This document shows positions 34,129 to 42,589 of a DNA stretch of 47,445 bases, piece by piece; the stretch's first letter is position 1; each line of letters starts with the position of its first letter. Both the position numbers and the translations under genes were made by a program. Under the pieces are notes generated by a model. The model did not search any database. It had not been told where the DNA came from and was given only the letters and a program-made list of their open reading frames with translations. The stretch spans positions 1-47,445 of the forward strand of contig NZ_CALXYQ010000024.1 in NCBI RefSeq assembly GCF_944393015.1. The letters run 5' to 3'. The stretch is from an uncultured Brachyspira sp. (GTDB taxonomy: Bacteria > Spirochaetota > Brachyspiria > Brachyspirales > Brachyspiraceae).

Positions 34129-36255
34129 GTGAGAAAATTGCAATCCTTGAAAGTTAAAATCCCGTTCTTTGTAATGCTGCTTGTTACTGTTATGACAATA
34201 ATATTAGTAACATTAATAATTAATATAGGCTCTCAAGGAATAAGAAGTTCAGCCATATTTGGTTTTGAATCTACTACAAAAGTTTATTCAAGAATGATTA
34301 ATGTATGGTTAGATCAGGCGATATTTACATCTGAAGCTATAAGTAGCGGTTACCCTGAATTTATAACTTATATTAGAACTAGAACACCAGAATCAAAAGC
34401 GGCTGTTGAAGCTACATTAAAAAATATTGTTGCTAATAATCATAATGTTGAAGGTATTGTTATACTTGATGATGCTGGAAATGTAATAGCTGATAATTTA
34501 GATGGTAAAGTAGTTAATACTGCTAGAAATTTCAGCGGAACAGAATTATGGCAGAAAATTATGACAGGGCAATCATCAATGCATTACACTGTTGATCCTT
34601 CTCCGGCAGACAATAACAAATATGTAGTTAAGATTTTTTCACCAATAAAAGATAGTACAGGCAATATAGTTGGTGCAATATCAACTATGATTGATTGGTT
34701 AGGATTTATAGATAAAGAATTAACTCTTGTTAAATTTGGTAATACAGGTCACCCATTCATAGTGGATAAAGACAGATGGGTAATTGCTGACCCTATTCCT
34801 TCGCATGTTAGAAGTGAAGTTTTAAGAAATGCAGATTATATTAGATATGCTGTGGCAAATGAATCTGGCTATTATGAGTTTAAATCTCCATTTAATGGCA
34901 AAGATTCAATAGCTACTTTCTACAAAGAACCTATATCCGGCTGGTCAGTTGTAATGAGTATAGAATCTGATGAATTATTCTCACATGTAAATGCTATGAA
35001 AAGATATGCTATTATTGGTGCAATAGCAATACTTATTTTGGCTTCTACTTTTATAGTGTCTTATATGCATAAGATAACATCTATACTACATCTTCTTGCT
35101 GTAGATTTAATTAGACTGTCAAAAGGCGATATTTCATGGTATTCTCCTCCTGAATTTGAAAAAAGAAAAGACGAATTTGGAGAAATAGCCGTTGCTTTAA
35201 AAAATACATTAGATCAATTGAATGAAAAAGTAAGAATAGTATATGACAGTGCTTATACTGTAAAGGCATCTGCTAATGAGGTAGTACAAGGTAATATAGA
35301 TTTATCAAATAGAACAGAAAATCAGGCCTCAGGACTTGAAGAAACTGCTTCGTCTATGGAAGAGATTGCTTCTACAATAAAATCTTCTGCTGAACATACT
35401 TTAGAAGGTAATAATATGATGATTAGCTCTAAAAAAGCTATTGAAGAAGCTGGAAGAATCATAGAAGAAAGTACACAAAATATTGAGGCAGTATATGAAT
35501 CAAGTTCTAAAATTAGTGCTATTACTAAAATAATTGAAGATATAGCATTCCAAACTAATATACTTGCTCTTAATGCTGCAGTTGAAGCTGCTCGTGCTGG
35601 AGAACAAGGTAGAGGTTTTGCAGTTGTTGCTTCTGAAGTTAGAAACTTAGCTCAAACAACTCAAACTTCTGTTAAAGATATTACTATTTTAGTTGCAGAT
35701 TCTGAGGAAAAAATAGCTGCTGCTACAGAAACTGCAAGAGAATCTAAAGAAATATTCCAAAACTTAAGAGTTCAAATAGAAGAAACAGCAAAAATTATGC
35801 AGGATCTAAGTTCTACAGCTATGGAACAGCAGGCAGGTATTGATCAAGTTAATATAGCTATCACTCAAATGGATATGACTACTCAGCAAAATGCTGCTTT
35901 AGTAGAAGAATCTACTGCCACTTCTGAAGCTTTATTCTCTCAAGCTGAAGAATTATTATCTGCTATGGAATTCTTCAAATTAAGAGGTTCTAACTATAAA
36001 AAGAATATATCTAAAGTTGAAAGAAAAAAAGCTTCACCTACTACAGATACAAAAGCAGTACAAGAAAATAAACCTGCTCCAAAATCTGAACCTCAAAAAC
36101 CTGTTACTAAAAAACCAGAGTTAAAAAGCCCTATTAAAAAACATCATGAAGAAAAAATGCCTGCTCCAACTCCAGCTAGAACAGTAAAAGATAATGAGTT
36201 TGGCAATACATTTGATACTTCTAAAGATACTTCAGATGGTTTTGAATCATTTTAA
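34129..36255 (+). CDS. Methyl-accepting chemotaxis protein with a C-terminal tether
   Basis: A 708-residue inner-membrane chemoreceptor starting at GTG 34129 (GGAG 8 nt upstream). Membrane segments at about 12-35 and 292-312 bracket a periplasmic dCache-like sensor (GIVILDDAGNVIADN, GHPFIVDKDRWVIADP). A HAMP segment and a long coiled coil follow. The hairpin tip is unmistakable (IAFQTNILALNAAVEAARAGEQGRGFAVVASEVRNLAQ in two adjoining pieces). After the signalling domain comes a disordered Lys/Pro-rich linker of about 75 residues ending in GFESF, which fits the aromatic-x-x-Phe pattern of CheR/CheB-binding pentapeptides. The ligand is unknown. Confidence 0.93.
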   Translation: MRKLQSLKVKIPFFVMLLVTVMTIILVTLIINIGSQGIRSSAIFGFESTTKVYSRMINVWLDQAIFTSEAISSGYPEFITYIRTRTPESKAAVEATLKNIVANNHNVEGIVILDDAGNVIADNLDGKVVNTARNFSGTELWQKIMTGQSSMHYTVDPSPADNNKYVVKIFSPIKDSTGNIVGAISTMIDWLGFIDKELTLVKFGNTGHPFIVDKDRWVIADPIPSHVRSEVLRNADYIRYAVANESGYYEFKSPFNGKDSIATFYKEPISGWSVVMSIESDELFSHVNAMKRYAIIGAIAILILASTFIVSYMHKITSILHLLAVDLIRLSKGDISWYSPPEFEKRKDEFGEIAVALKNTLDQLNEKVRIVYDSAYTVKASANEVVQGNIDLSNRTENQASGLEETASSMEEIASTIKSSAEHTLEGNNMMISSKKAIEEAGRIIEESTQNIEAVYESSSKISAITKIIEDIAFQTNILALNAAVEAARAGEQGRGFAVVASEVRNLAQTTQTSVKDITILVADSEEKIAAATETARESKEIFQNLRVQIEETAKIMQDLSSTAMEQQAGIDQVNIAITQMDMTTQQNAALVEESTATSEALFSQAEELLSAMEFFKLRGSNYKKNISKVERKKASPTTDTKAVQENKPAPKSEPQKPVTKKPELKSPIKKHHEEKMPAPTPARTVKDNEFGNTFDTSKDTSDGFESF

Positions 36256-36276
36256 TCTTTATTAAATAATAAATAA

Positions 36277-36310
36277 AAAAAGTGATAGAGTTTTTCTCTA
36301 TCGCTTTTTA
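36277..36310. terminator. Bidirectional terminator between the chemoreceptor gene and mnmH
   Basis: AAAAAGTGATAGAG (36277-36290) pairs with CTCTATCGCTTTTT (36296-36309), one G-U pair, 5-nt loop, A and T tracts at the ends; it lies between convergent genes. Confidence 0.88.
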
Positions 36311-36325
36311 GTTTAACAGTTAATT

Positions 36326-37354
36326 TTATATTGCTTTTATAATAGATTCTACTATATTGTCAAAATTATTATCTTCACATTTTATTGATACTAATTTGTC
36401 TTCGTTTATACTAAGTTTGTATGCCTTATCATAATAATAAAGCATATTAAGTACGCATTCATATATATTTCCATTATCAAGCAATTCTAAAGATTCTTTT
36501 AATCTTTCTCCGCCCAAACGTTTTTTTATTTTTAGAATAGATTCTTTTAAATCATCAATATTATATTTTCCATAAGTATTAACTATATATTCAGCTCTGC
36601 ACTCTTTTGGTATGTCTAAATATATGATTTTTTGAGCTTCTCTCATTTTATTGAATAATGATTTAGGTATTGCTCTTCTTCCTATAAGTAAACTTTCATC
36701 TTCAAACCAAAGTGTGGAATTAATATCATATTTTAATAGTTCGTAGGAAAGATTATTTTCAAATTGTTCTTGAGACGGCTGTTCTCCTTCATTTATCCAT
36801 CCAAAAGCAGAACCTTTATGTTTTGCTATTTTCTCTAAATCTATTACATTATATCCTATGGATTTTAATTTATTTAATATCAATGTTTTTCCGCTTCCAG
36901 TCCTTCCTGTAAGCAAATATATTTTATAATCCCTTTCAAATGAATCTAGTACATAGTTTCTATATCTTTTATATCCGCCTTTTAGCATATAAACATCATA
37001 TCCATAACTTGAACAAAGCCAGGCAGTTGATTCACTACGCATTCCGCCTCTGAAACAATGCATAAGTATTTTATTAGTAGAATTATGTTTCTTAGCTATT
37101 TCATCAATGGATTTTAATATAGCAGTCATTCTAACAGATACATATTCTAATCCCTTCAATATAGCCTCTTTTCTTCCTATTTGCTTGTATATGGTACCAA
37201 CATCTTTTCTTTCTTCATCATTAAATAAATATACATTGTGGGCATTGGGAATATGAGCATGATTATATTCTATTGGGGAACGTACATCTATTATAGGTAA
37301 TTCATCATTATTTGCTAATTTCAAAAATTCTTCTATATCAATAACTTTAACCAT
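36326..37354 (-). CDS. mnmH: tRNA 2-selenouridine synthase
   Basis: A 342-residue enzyme that replaces sulfur by selenium in 2-thiouridine at the wobble position of certain tRNAs, via geranylation, using selenophosphate. The N-terminal rhodanese domain carries the active Cys100 in MHCFRGGMRS; the second domain has P-loop GRTGSGKT (150-157). FGWINEGEQPSQEQFEN is the conserved middle motif. GAGGTTATT precedes ATG 37354. It implies selenophosphate synthesis elsewhere; no selD or selA gene is in the window. Confidence 0.93.
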   Translation of the reverse strand: MVKVIDIEEFLKLANNDELPIIDVRSPIEYNHAHIPNAHNVYLFNDEERKDVGTIYKQIGRKEAILKGLEYVSVRMTAILKSIDEIAKKHNSTNKILMHCFRGGMRSESTAWLCSSYGYDVYMLKGGYKRYRNYVLDSFERDYKIYLLTGRTGSGKTLILNKLKSIGYNVIDLEKIAKHKGSAFGWINEGEQPSQEQFENNLSYELLKYDINSTLWFEDESLLIGRRAIPKSLFNKMREAQKIIYLDIPKECRAEYIVNTYGKYNIDDLKESILKIKKRLGGERLKESLELLDNGNIYECVLNMLYYYDKAYKLSINEDKLVSIKCEDNNFDNIVESIIKAI

Positions 37355-37413
37355 AATAACCTCTTATATTATTATGGAAATATAATATAGAAAAAATTAA
37401 AAAAGTAAAGACA

Positions 37414-38088
37414 TTAATTTATAACATAACTATATAAAAACCAATAATGAGCAAAAGAACCCATTAATACAAATATATGGAAAATATCATGAGTAAATTG
37501 CTTAGTTTTATCATTACATTTTTTACCCAAAGCATATAAGAATGCTCCTATAGTATAGAATATTCCGCCCCATATAAGCCAATTTAAATGCAGAATATCA
37601 AATCTATTCATCAAAGGTTTGAATGCAAATATAATTATCCAGCCCATTAATATATATAAAACTAGTCTTAGAACAATGTTTTTGTATTTTATCACTGTAT
37701 TTGACAATATTCCTATCAAAGCACAAGACCATATAACAGATAATATCAATATGCCTACATTTCTAGGAAGAGAAAATATACAAACCGGAGTATAAGTTGC
37801 CGCTATAAATACATATATTCCTATATGATCAAATTTTCTGAATAATTGCTTAACCTTACTATCAGGAAAGAAATGATATAGAGAACTAAATGTGTATAAA
37901 AATATTATTCCTGTACCATAAATAATTATAGGTATAGGATTAACTTTTATTTTTACAAGCATAAGAACAAGTCCGGCAATGCCAAGTAAAGCACCTATAC
38001 CATGGGATATTGCAGAGTATAGCTCCCCTATTCTTTTTGATCTATGATCTTTATTTTGTATATCAATATAAAAAGCGCTTTTCTCCAT
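37414..38088 (-). CDS. Hemolysin III-family membrane protein (PAQR-like)
   Basis: A 224-residue integral membrane protein with seven predicted membrane helices. Family hallmarks: ELYSAISHGIGALLGIAGLVLML, SSLYHFFPDSKVKQLFRKFDHIGIYVFIAATYTPV, and a late HDIFHIFVLMGSFAHYW with the conserved histidines of a metal site. In bacteria this group is linked to membrane energetics or fluidity; true haemolysis is unproven. AGGAGGAAATAG is a strong ribosome-binding site. It lies 59 nt upstream of mnmH on the same strand. Confidence 0.9.
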   Translation of the reverse strand: MEKSAFYIDIQNKDHRSKRIGELYSAISHGIGALLGIAGLVLMLVKIKVNPIPIIIYGTGIIFLYTFSSLYHFFPDSKVKQLFRKFDHIGIYVFIAATYTPVCIFSLPRNVGILILSVIWSCALIGILSNTVIKYKNIVLRLVLYILMGWIIIFAFKPLMNRFDILHLNWLIWGGIFYTIGAFLYALGKKCNDKTKQFTHDIFHIFVLMGSFAHYWFLYSYVIN

Positions 38089-38221
38089 CTATTTCCTCCT
38101 ATTATCTACAATTCTAATGCATAAATTAAAAATAGGAATGGAAAAAAATAACTATATTATTATATTATTACTAGCATATTATAACTAGATAATGATATTA
38201 AAAATACATTTAATACATATA

Positions 38222-38842
38222 TTAGAAGAGCCTTCCTACAATTTCTAAATCATTCCAATCAATTTCATGCTCAATAGGCACAGGATATGAATTCCAATCC
38301 ACATTTATAGCCGGTATCCATTCTTTACCTGTACCATAACCATTTTTTTTAAGCCAATGTGATAATCTATCTTGATAATCTTTTCCATAGTTTTTTGCTA
38401 TATACAAATTACCATCTTTAAATGCTAAACCTATAGGCATATAAATAGTTCTGTCAGAAAATGATCTATTAAAATAATCATTAATGTATAACCTAGAATT
38501 ATTATTGTTTTTTAAAGCATCTTCATATAAATTAAGTGAAGGAAGACTCCCTATTATATAACTTTTTAATGTAGTATTTTTATAATAAAATGCTTCATCT
38601 GGCTCTTTCATTAAGAATAATTTATATTTTATTTTAGATTTATAACCATATACAATAAAGTACATATCAGCATTTTTATCGAATCTATAAATATTCTGAT
38701 AAACATCTGATGCTGATTTGTTTACTACATATTCTTTCCAATATATTACATTATTATTTAAATAAATTTCAGGTGCAGTTAGACATGATAGCATAAAAAA
38801 AAATAATGGAAACAATAAAAATAACTTCATAATGAACTGCAT
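38222..38842 (-). CDS. Hypothetical lipoprotein
   Basis: A 206-residue protein (or 202 if it begins at 38830, MKLFLL) with a lipoprotein signal ending FMLSC. The mature part is rich in Tyr, Asn and Asp, with segments such as MYFIVYGYKSKIKYKLFLM and TIYMPIGLAFKDGNLYIAKNYG. No family was recognised. No good ribosome-binding site precedes either start. It is separated from the hemolysin III-family gene by about 130 nt. Confidence 0.7.
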   Translation of the reverse strand: MQFIMKLFLLFPLFFFMLSCLTAPEIYLNNNVIYWKEYVVNKSASDVYQNIYRFDKNADMYFIVYGYKSKIKYKLFLMKEPDEAFYYKNTTLKSYIIGSLPSLNLYEDALKNNNNSRLYINDYFNRSFSDRTIYMPIGLAFKDGNLYIAKNYGKDYQDRLSHWLKKNGYGTGKEWIPAINVDWNSYPVPIEHEIDWNDLEIVGRLF

Positions 38843-39024
38843 ACTATATTATTCAGATATTATATCATATACTATATGAAATATTTAGCAACTAATTTTA
38901 TAATTTAATAATGTATATTTTTTATATTATTATTGAAAATAATACTTGCAATAATATCAACTTAAAAATAAAATATAATAACTTTAAATATTATAATTTA
39001 TAGTAATGAAGCGGAGAGTTAATA

Positions 39025-40008
39025 ATGATAAAAAATATAGCTCATATAAAGTTCAGGGGATCTAATATAGGTAAATTTGAACATTTACATATAGAAAATA
39101 TAAAGGTAAAAGATGCCTGTGTTATAGAAACAGATGAAGGTGTAGAGATAGGACATGTGCTAAATTTTGAAGATATAGATGTAGATTTATTAGAAGAAGA
39201 GAATAATGTACACTCTGATAATATAGAAAATAATGATGAAATACATGAAGATAATGAAACTATTAATGAAGATGAAATATCTGAGGAATTAAAAGACATT
39301 GCTGCTGAAGAAGAAAATAATAATGTAAAAATTAAAAATAATAAAAATAAAATATTTAATATTCTAAGAATAGCAGATGACAAAGATTTAGAACAATATA
39401 AAATTAATATGGAAGATGCAGCTGAAGCTTTTAAAATATGCAAAGAAAAAGTAAATAATCATAATTTGGATTTGAAATTAATAAGTTCTTATTATTTTTT
39501 GGACAGAGCAAAACTTTTATTTGAATTTATAGCTGAGGAGAGAATAGATTTTAGGGAATTGGTAAAAGATTTAGCGGCACATTTCAAAACTAGAATAGAA
39601 TTAAGACAAATAGGTGTAAGAGATGAGGCTAGATCCATAGGCGGATGCGGAATATGCGGAAGAGAATTATGCTGTAAAGTGATAAAGGGTAAATTTGAAA
39701 CTATAACTATAAAAATGGCAAAAGAACAGGGTATGCTTTTAAACACAATGAAAATATCCGGACAATGCGGAAGACTTATGTGCTGTTTGGCTCATGAATA
39801 TAAGGCTTATTGTGCTCTTAAAAAAGATTTGCCTAAAGTTGGTACTAAATTAGTATTTAATAATGTACCAGCTGTTATAAAAGAATTGAACCCTTTAAAT
39901 AAAAAATTATTAATAGAAACAGAAGATAAGAGACTTATATATATTAGTGTAAGTGATTTAAAAACAAATGAGGAAGGTTTTTTAATAGCTAATATTAAAG
40001 CAGAATAA
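39025..40008 (+). CDS. ricT: PSP1-domain iron-sulfur protein RicT (YaaT-like)
   Basis: A 327-residue cytosolic protein. In Bacillus the YaaT/RicT protein acts with RicA and RicF in RNA maturation through RNase Y and binds iron-sulfur clusters. The PSP1 core is visible, with Cys at 208, 211, 216, 217, 248, 253, 254 and 263 (GGCGICGRELCC and GQCGRLMCC). An acidic, Asn-rich insertion at about residues 50-108 divides the N-terminal strand region from the core and makes the protein about 50 residues longer than usual. No ricA, ricF or holB neighbour is present. AGCGGAGAG precedes the start. Confidence 0.88.
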   Translation: MIKNIAHIKFRGSNIGKFEHLHIENIKVKDACVIETDEGVEIGHVLNFEDIDVDLLEEENNVHSDNIENNDEIHEDNETINEDEISEELKDIAAEEENNNVKIKNNKNKIFNILRIADDKDLEQYKINMEDAAEAFKICKEKVNNHNLDLKLISSYYFLDRAKLLFEFIAEERIDFRELVKDLAAHFKTRIELRQIGVRDEARSIGGCGICGRELCCKVIKGKFETITIKMAKEQGMLLNTMKISGQCGRLMCCLAHEYKAYCALKKDLPKVGTKLVFNNVPAVIKELNPLNKKLLIETEDKRLIYISVSDLKTNEEGFLIANIKAE

Positions 40009-40026
40009 ATATTATAGTATTTAGGA

Positions 40027-40103
40027 TTTTATTAGTAATAATAAAAAAGCTATTAACTAATGATATAACTTAATTTACTAATTAGTTTTGTCATTAGTTA
40101 GGT
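40027..40103 (+). other. Upstream flank of the trpS leader repeats, with hairpin
   Basis: 40027-40048 matches the tail of the 31-kb repeat element (TTTTATTAGTAATAATAA and an A run). A perfect 10-bp inverted repeat TAACTAATGA (40054-40063) with TCATTAGTTA (40091-40100) follows. No clear promoter pair was found. Confidence 0.5.
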
Positions 40104-40397
40104 ATATAAAAGTGAGATTAAGCTATTACTGAAGGTGCTCAGGATCTTACTTGATTTATTAAGTTAAACCTTTGGGGGCGACCGAGTAGGTATCTACGCT
40201 AGGCGAACATAGCAATATAAAAGTGAGCTGAAGCCTTTACCGAAGGTACACAGGTGTGTGACTTAATTTATTAAGTCACACATTTGGGCGACCAAGTAGG
40301 TAGCTACGCTAGGCGAACATAGCAATATAAAAAGTGAGCCGAAGCCTTTGATTTAATTTATTAAATCAAACCTTTGGGCGTAGGCGAACATAGCAAT
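40104..40397 (+). repeat. Tandem intergenic repeats in the trpS leader (about 2.6 copies)
   Basis: Units begin with ATATAAAAGTGAG at 40104, 40215 and 40325 (periods 111 and 110) and end with GCGAACATAGCAAT; the third is shortened to about 72 nt. Shared inner words are GAAGGT, TTTGGG(GG)CGACC, AGTAGGTA and CTACGCTAGGCGAACATAG. Copy 2 has the 11-bp stem GTGTGACTTAA/TTAAGTCACAC (40256-40281) and copy 3 TTTGATTTAA/TTAAATCAAA (40347-40370) around the same TTTA loop; the differences are compensatory. They end about 30 nt before trpS. Confidence 0.85.
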
Positions 40398-40426
40398 AAT
40401 GAAAAAAAATTAAATGGAGCTGAAAT

Positions 40427-41425
40427 ATGTCAAAAAAAATTATGTTAAGTGGGATACAGCCAACTGGTTCTCTTCATATTGGGAATTATCTTGGAGCTTT
40501 GAAGAATTGGGCTGATATACTTAATGATTATTATGGATTTTTTTGTATTGTTGATTATCATGCTATAACCGTTGAATATGATGTTTCTCAAATGCAAAAA
40601 AGAATAATGGATGCAGCTGTTGAATATTTGGCATGCGGTCTTGATCCTAATAAATGTTCTATATTTGTTCAGTCAGATGTAAGAGCACATACAGAATTAG
40701 CTTGGATATTTAATTCTATTATACCTGTAGCTGAGCTTGAAAGAATGACTCAGTATAAAGATAAATCAAGAAAGAATGTTGAAAATATTAATGCAGCACT
40801 TCTAACCTACCCTTCTTTAATGGCTGCAGATATTTTGCTTTATCATCCTGATATAGTACCTGTTGGAGAAGATCAGGAACAGCATGTAGAGCTTACAAGA
40901 ATGATAGTAAGAAAGTTTAATAATAGATATGGTGAATATTTCAAAGAACCTGATACTTATCATGGAAAAGTGTTGAGAATATTGGGACTAGACGGACAAA
41001 ATAAAATGAGTAAGTCTTTGAATAACCATATAGCATTATCCTTAACTGCAGAAGAAACAGAAAAATTAATAATGCAGAAAGCAATGACTGATACTAACAG
41101 AAAACTTAAAACTGATCCGGGTAATCCTGATATATGTAATGTTTATAGCTATCATAAAATATTTTCAAGCGAAGATGAGCAGAAAGAAGTTTGTGAGGGA
41201 TGTAAAAATGCTTCTATAGGCTGTGTACAATGTAAGAGAATGCTTGCTAAAAATATTAATAATGAATTGGCACCTATAAGAGAAAATATAAATAAATACT
41301 CTAATGATAAAGATTATGTTTATGATGTACTAAAAGAAGGAGCAAAAAATGCTTCTGAAGTAGCTGAAAAAACATTGTATGAAGTAAGAAATTTAATGGG
41401 TTTAGTTGATAATAAAAGAAAGTAA
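40427..41425 (+). CDS. trpS: Tryptophan-tRNA ligase
   Basis: A 332-residue class I aminoacyl-tRNA synthetase charging tRNA-Trp. Motifs: GIQPTGSLHIGNYLGALKNW (HIGH-type HIGN), GEDQEQHVELTR, and KMSKS in NKMSKSLNN. A Cys-rich segment (CEGCKNASIGCVQCKRMLA) lies in the C-terminal helical domain. TGGAGCTG precedes ATG 40427. The long repetitive leader may affect its expression, but no T-box features are present. Confidence 0.96.
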   Translation: MSKKIMLSGIQPTGSLHIGNYLGALKNWADILNDYYGFFCIVDYHAITVEYDVSQMQKRIMDAAVEYLACGLDPNKCSIFVQSDVRAHTELAWIFNSIIPVAELERMTQYKDKSRKNVENINAALLTYPSLMAADILLYHPDIVPVGEDQEQHVELTRMIVRKFNNRYGEYFKEPDTYHGKVLRILGLDGQNKMSKSLNNHIALSLTAEETEKLIMQKAMTDTNRKLKTDPGNPDICNVYSYHKIFSSEDEQKEVCEGCKNASIGCVQCKRMLAKNINNELAPIRENINKYSNDKDYVYDVLKEGAKNASEVAEKTLYEVRNLMGLVDNKRK

Positions 41426-41428
41426 GTA

Positions 41429-41459
41429 AAAAAAAGGGGCTTATTAAAGCCCCTTTTTT
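41429..41459 (+). terminator. Terminator after trpS
   Basis: GGGGCTT (41436-41442) pairs with AAGCCCC (41447-41453), 4-nt loop, extended by A and T tracts; usable on both strands between convergent trpS and mltG. Confidence 0.9.
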
Positions 41460-41502
41460 ATAAACTTAATTATTAATTTTGGTATTGTCTAATTGTAAAT
41501 AA

Positions 41503-42510
41503 TTATTTTTTGAAAATATATCTGTTAATATTTTCCACATGTTCTTCATAAGTAACAGAAAATGCATGTTTTCCTGTTCCGTCTGCTACAAAGAAAATAT
41601 AATCAGTATCTGCAGGATCCAATGCCGCTTCTATAGCTTTAGCACCAGATGAACATATAGGACCAGGAGGAAGTCCTGTATTTTTGTATGTATTATAAGG
41701 GTGTTCCATACGTAAATCAGCATATTTAAGATTTGGCTTTTCTATATAATCACCTTTTACCAAAGTCATAGCATATATTGTTGTAGGGTCAGCTTCCAAT
41801 CTTTTATCTATTTTCAAACGATTGTAATAAGCAGATGATATTAATCTAGGATCATCAAGAGGTCCCATCTCTTTTTCTACTATTGAAGCCATAGTCAATA
41901 TTTCATGAACATTTCTACCCATTTTCTTGGCCCTTTCCTCTAAATCAGGAAATTGCTTAAAAAGTGAGTCTATCATATACATAACTAATATTTTAGTTGG
42001 ATTTCCTTTTACTATATAGTAAGTAGAAGGGAATATGTAGCCTTCAACGCTATCGGAAGGAATATTATATTTTTTTAATATCTCTTTATCATGGCAAACT
42101 TCCAAAAACTCTTTTTTAGTAGTAAAGCCTTGAGATTCTAAATAAGTTCCTATTTCATAAATATTTTTTCCTTCAGCAATAGTAAGTCTTACCATAGCCT
42201 GTTTTCCGCTATTAAGATGCTTCATAATGTCTATCATGTTCATATTTCTGCTAACTTCATAATAGCCGCTTAAAAGTTTTCTGTCATATTTAAGATATTT
42301 AGCAAATAATAGGAAGACTTTAGAATTTCTAATAAGTCCCTGCAATTCCAATTTATTAGCTATAGTTGAAGCACCTTCACCCTGTTTTATTTCAAAGTAT
42401 ACTTTTTCACTATCTTTGCTAATAGGACTAATCATATACTGAATGAATGCCACAGATGAAGCGGATACTATAGCAGCAAGTATAATTAATATAATAAATA
42501 ATTTTTTCAT
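41503..42510 (-). CDS. mltG: Endolytic murein transglycosylase MltG
   Basis: A 335-residue inner-membrane enzyme that cuts nascent peptidoglycan strands. One N-terminal membrane anchor (about 4-25), a LysM-like part (FEIKQGEGASTIANKLELQGLI), and the catalytic YceG domain with EGYIFPSTYYI, LTMASIVEKE (catalytic Glu near 212), YYNRLKIDKRLEADPTTIYA and YNTYKNTGLPPGPICSSG. It lies 79 nt downstream of hisS on the same strand. Confidence 0.94.
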   Translation of the reverse strand: MKKLFIILIILAAIVSASSVAFIQYMISPISKDSEKVYFEIKQGEGASTIANKLELQGLIRNSKVFLLFAKYLKYDRKLLSGYYEVSRNMNMIDIMKHLNSGKQAMVRLTIAEGKNIYEIGTYLESQGFTTKKEFLEVCHDKEILKKYNIPSDSVEGYIFPSTYYIVKGNPTKILVMYMIDSLFKQFPDLEERAKKMGRNVHEILTMASIVEKEMGPLDDPRLISSAYYNRLKIDKRLEADPTTIYAMTLVKGDYIEKPNLKYADLRMEHPYNTYKNTGLPPGPICSSGAKAIEAALDPADTDYIFFVADGTGKHAFSVTYEEHVENINRYIFKK

Positions 42511-42589
42511 AATTTTCCCATTTTTTTATTAGGTAATTGCTTTTAGATAAAACAAATGATAATACAATATGTAATAATTTTTGACATAA

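Noticed and set aside
39042..39443. Open frames antisense to ricT and to other genes (for example 2368-2628, 15164-15532, 44418-44654)
   Set aside because: They lie inside well-supported genes, lack ribosome-binding sites and show low-complexity Ser/Ile/Phe composition typical of reverse-strand AT-rich shadows.
40104..40397. CRISPR array before trpS
   Set aside because: The units are about 110 nt long and similar over their whole length with no unique spacers between short repeats.
40009..40426. T-box riboswitch for trpS
   Set aside because: No T-box consensus or specifier-loop arrangement is visible and the sequence is a tandem repeat.
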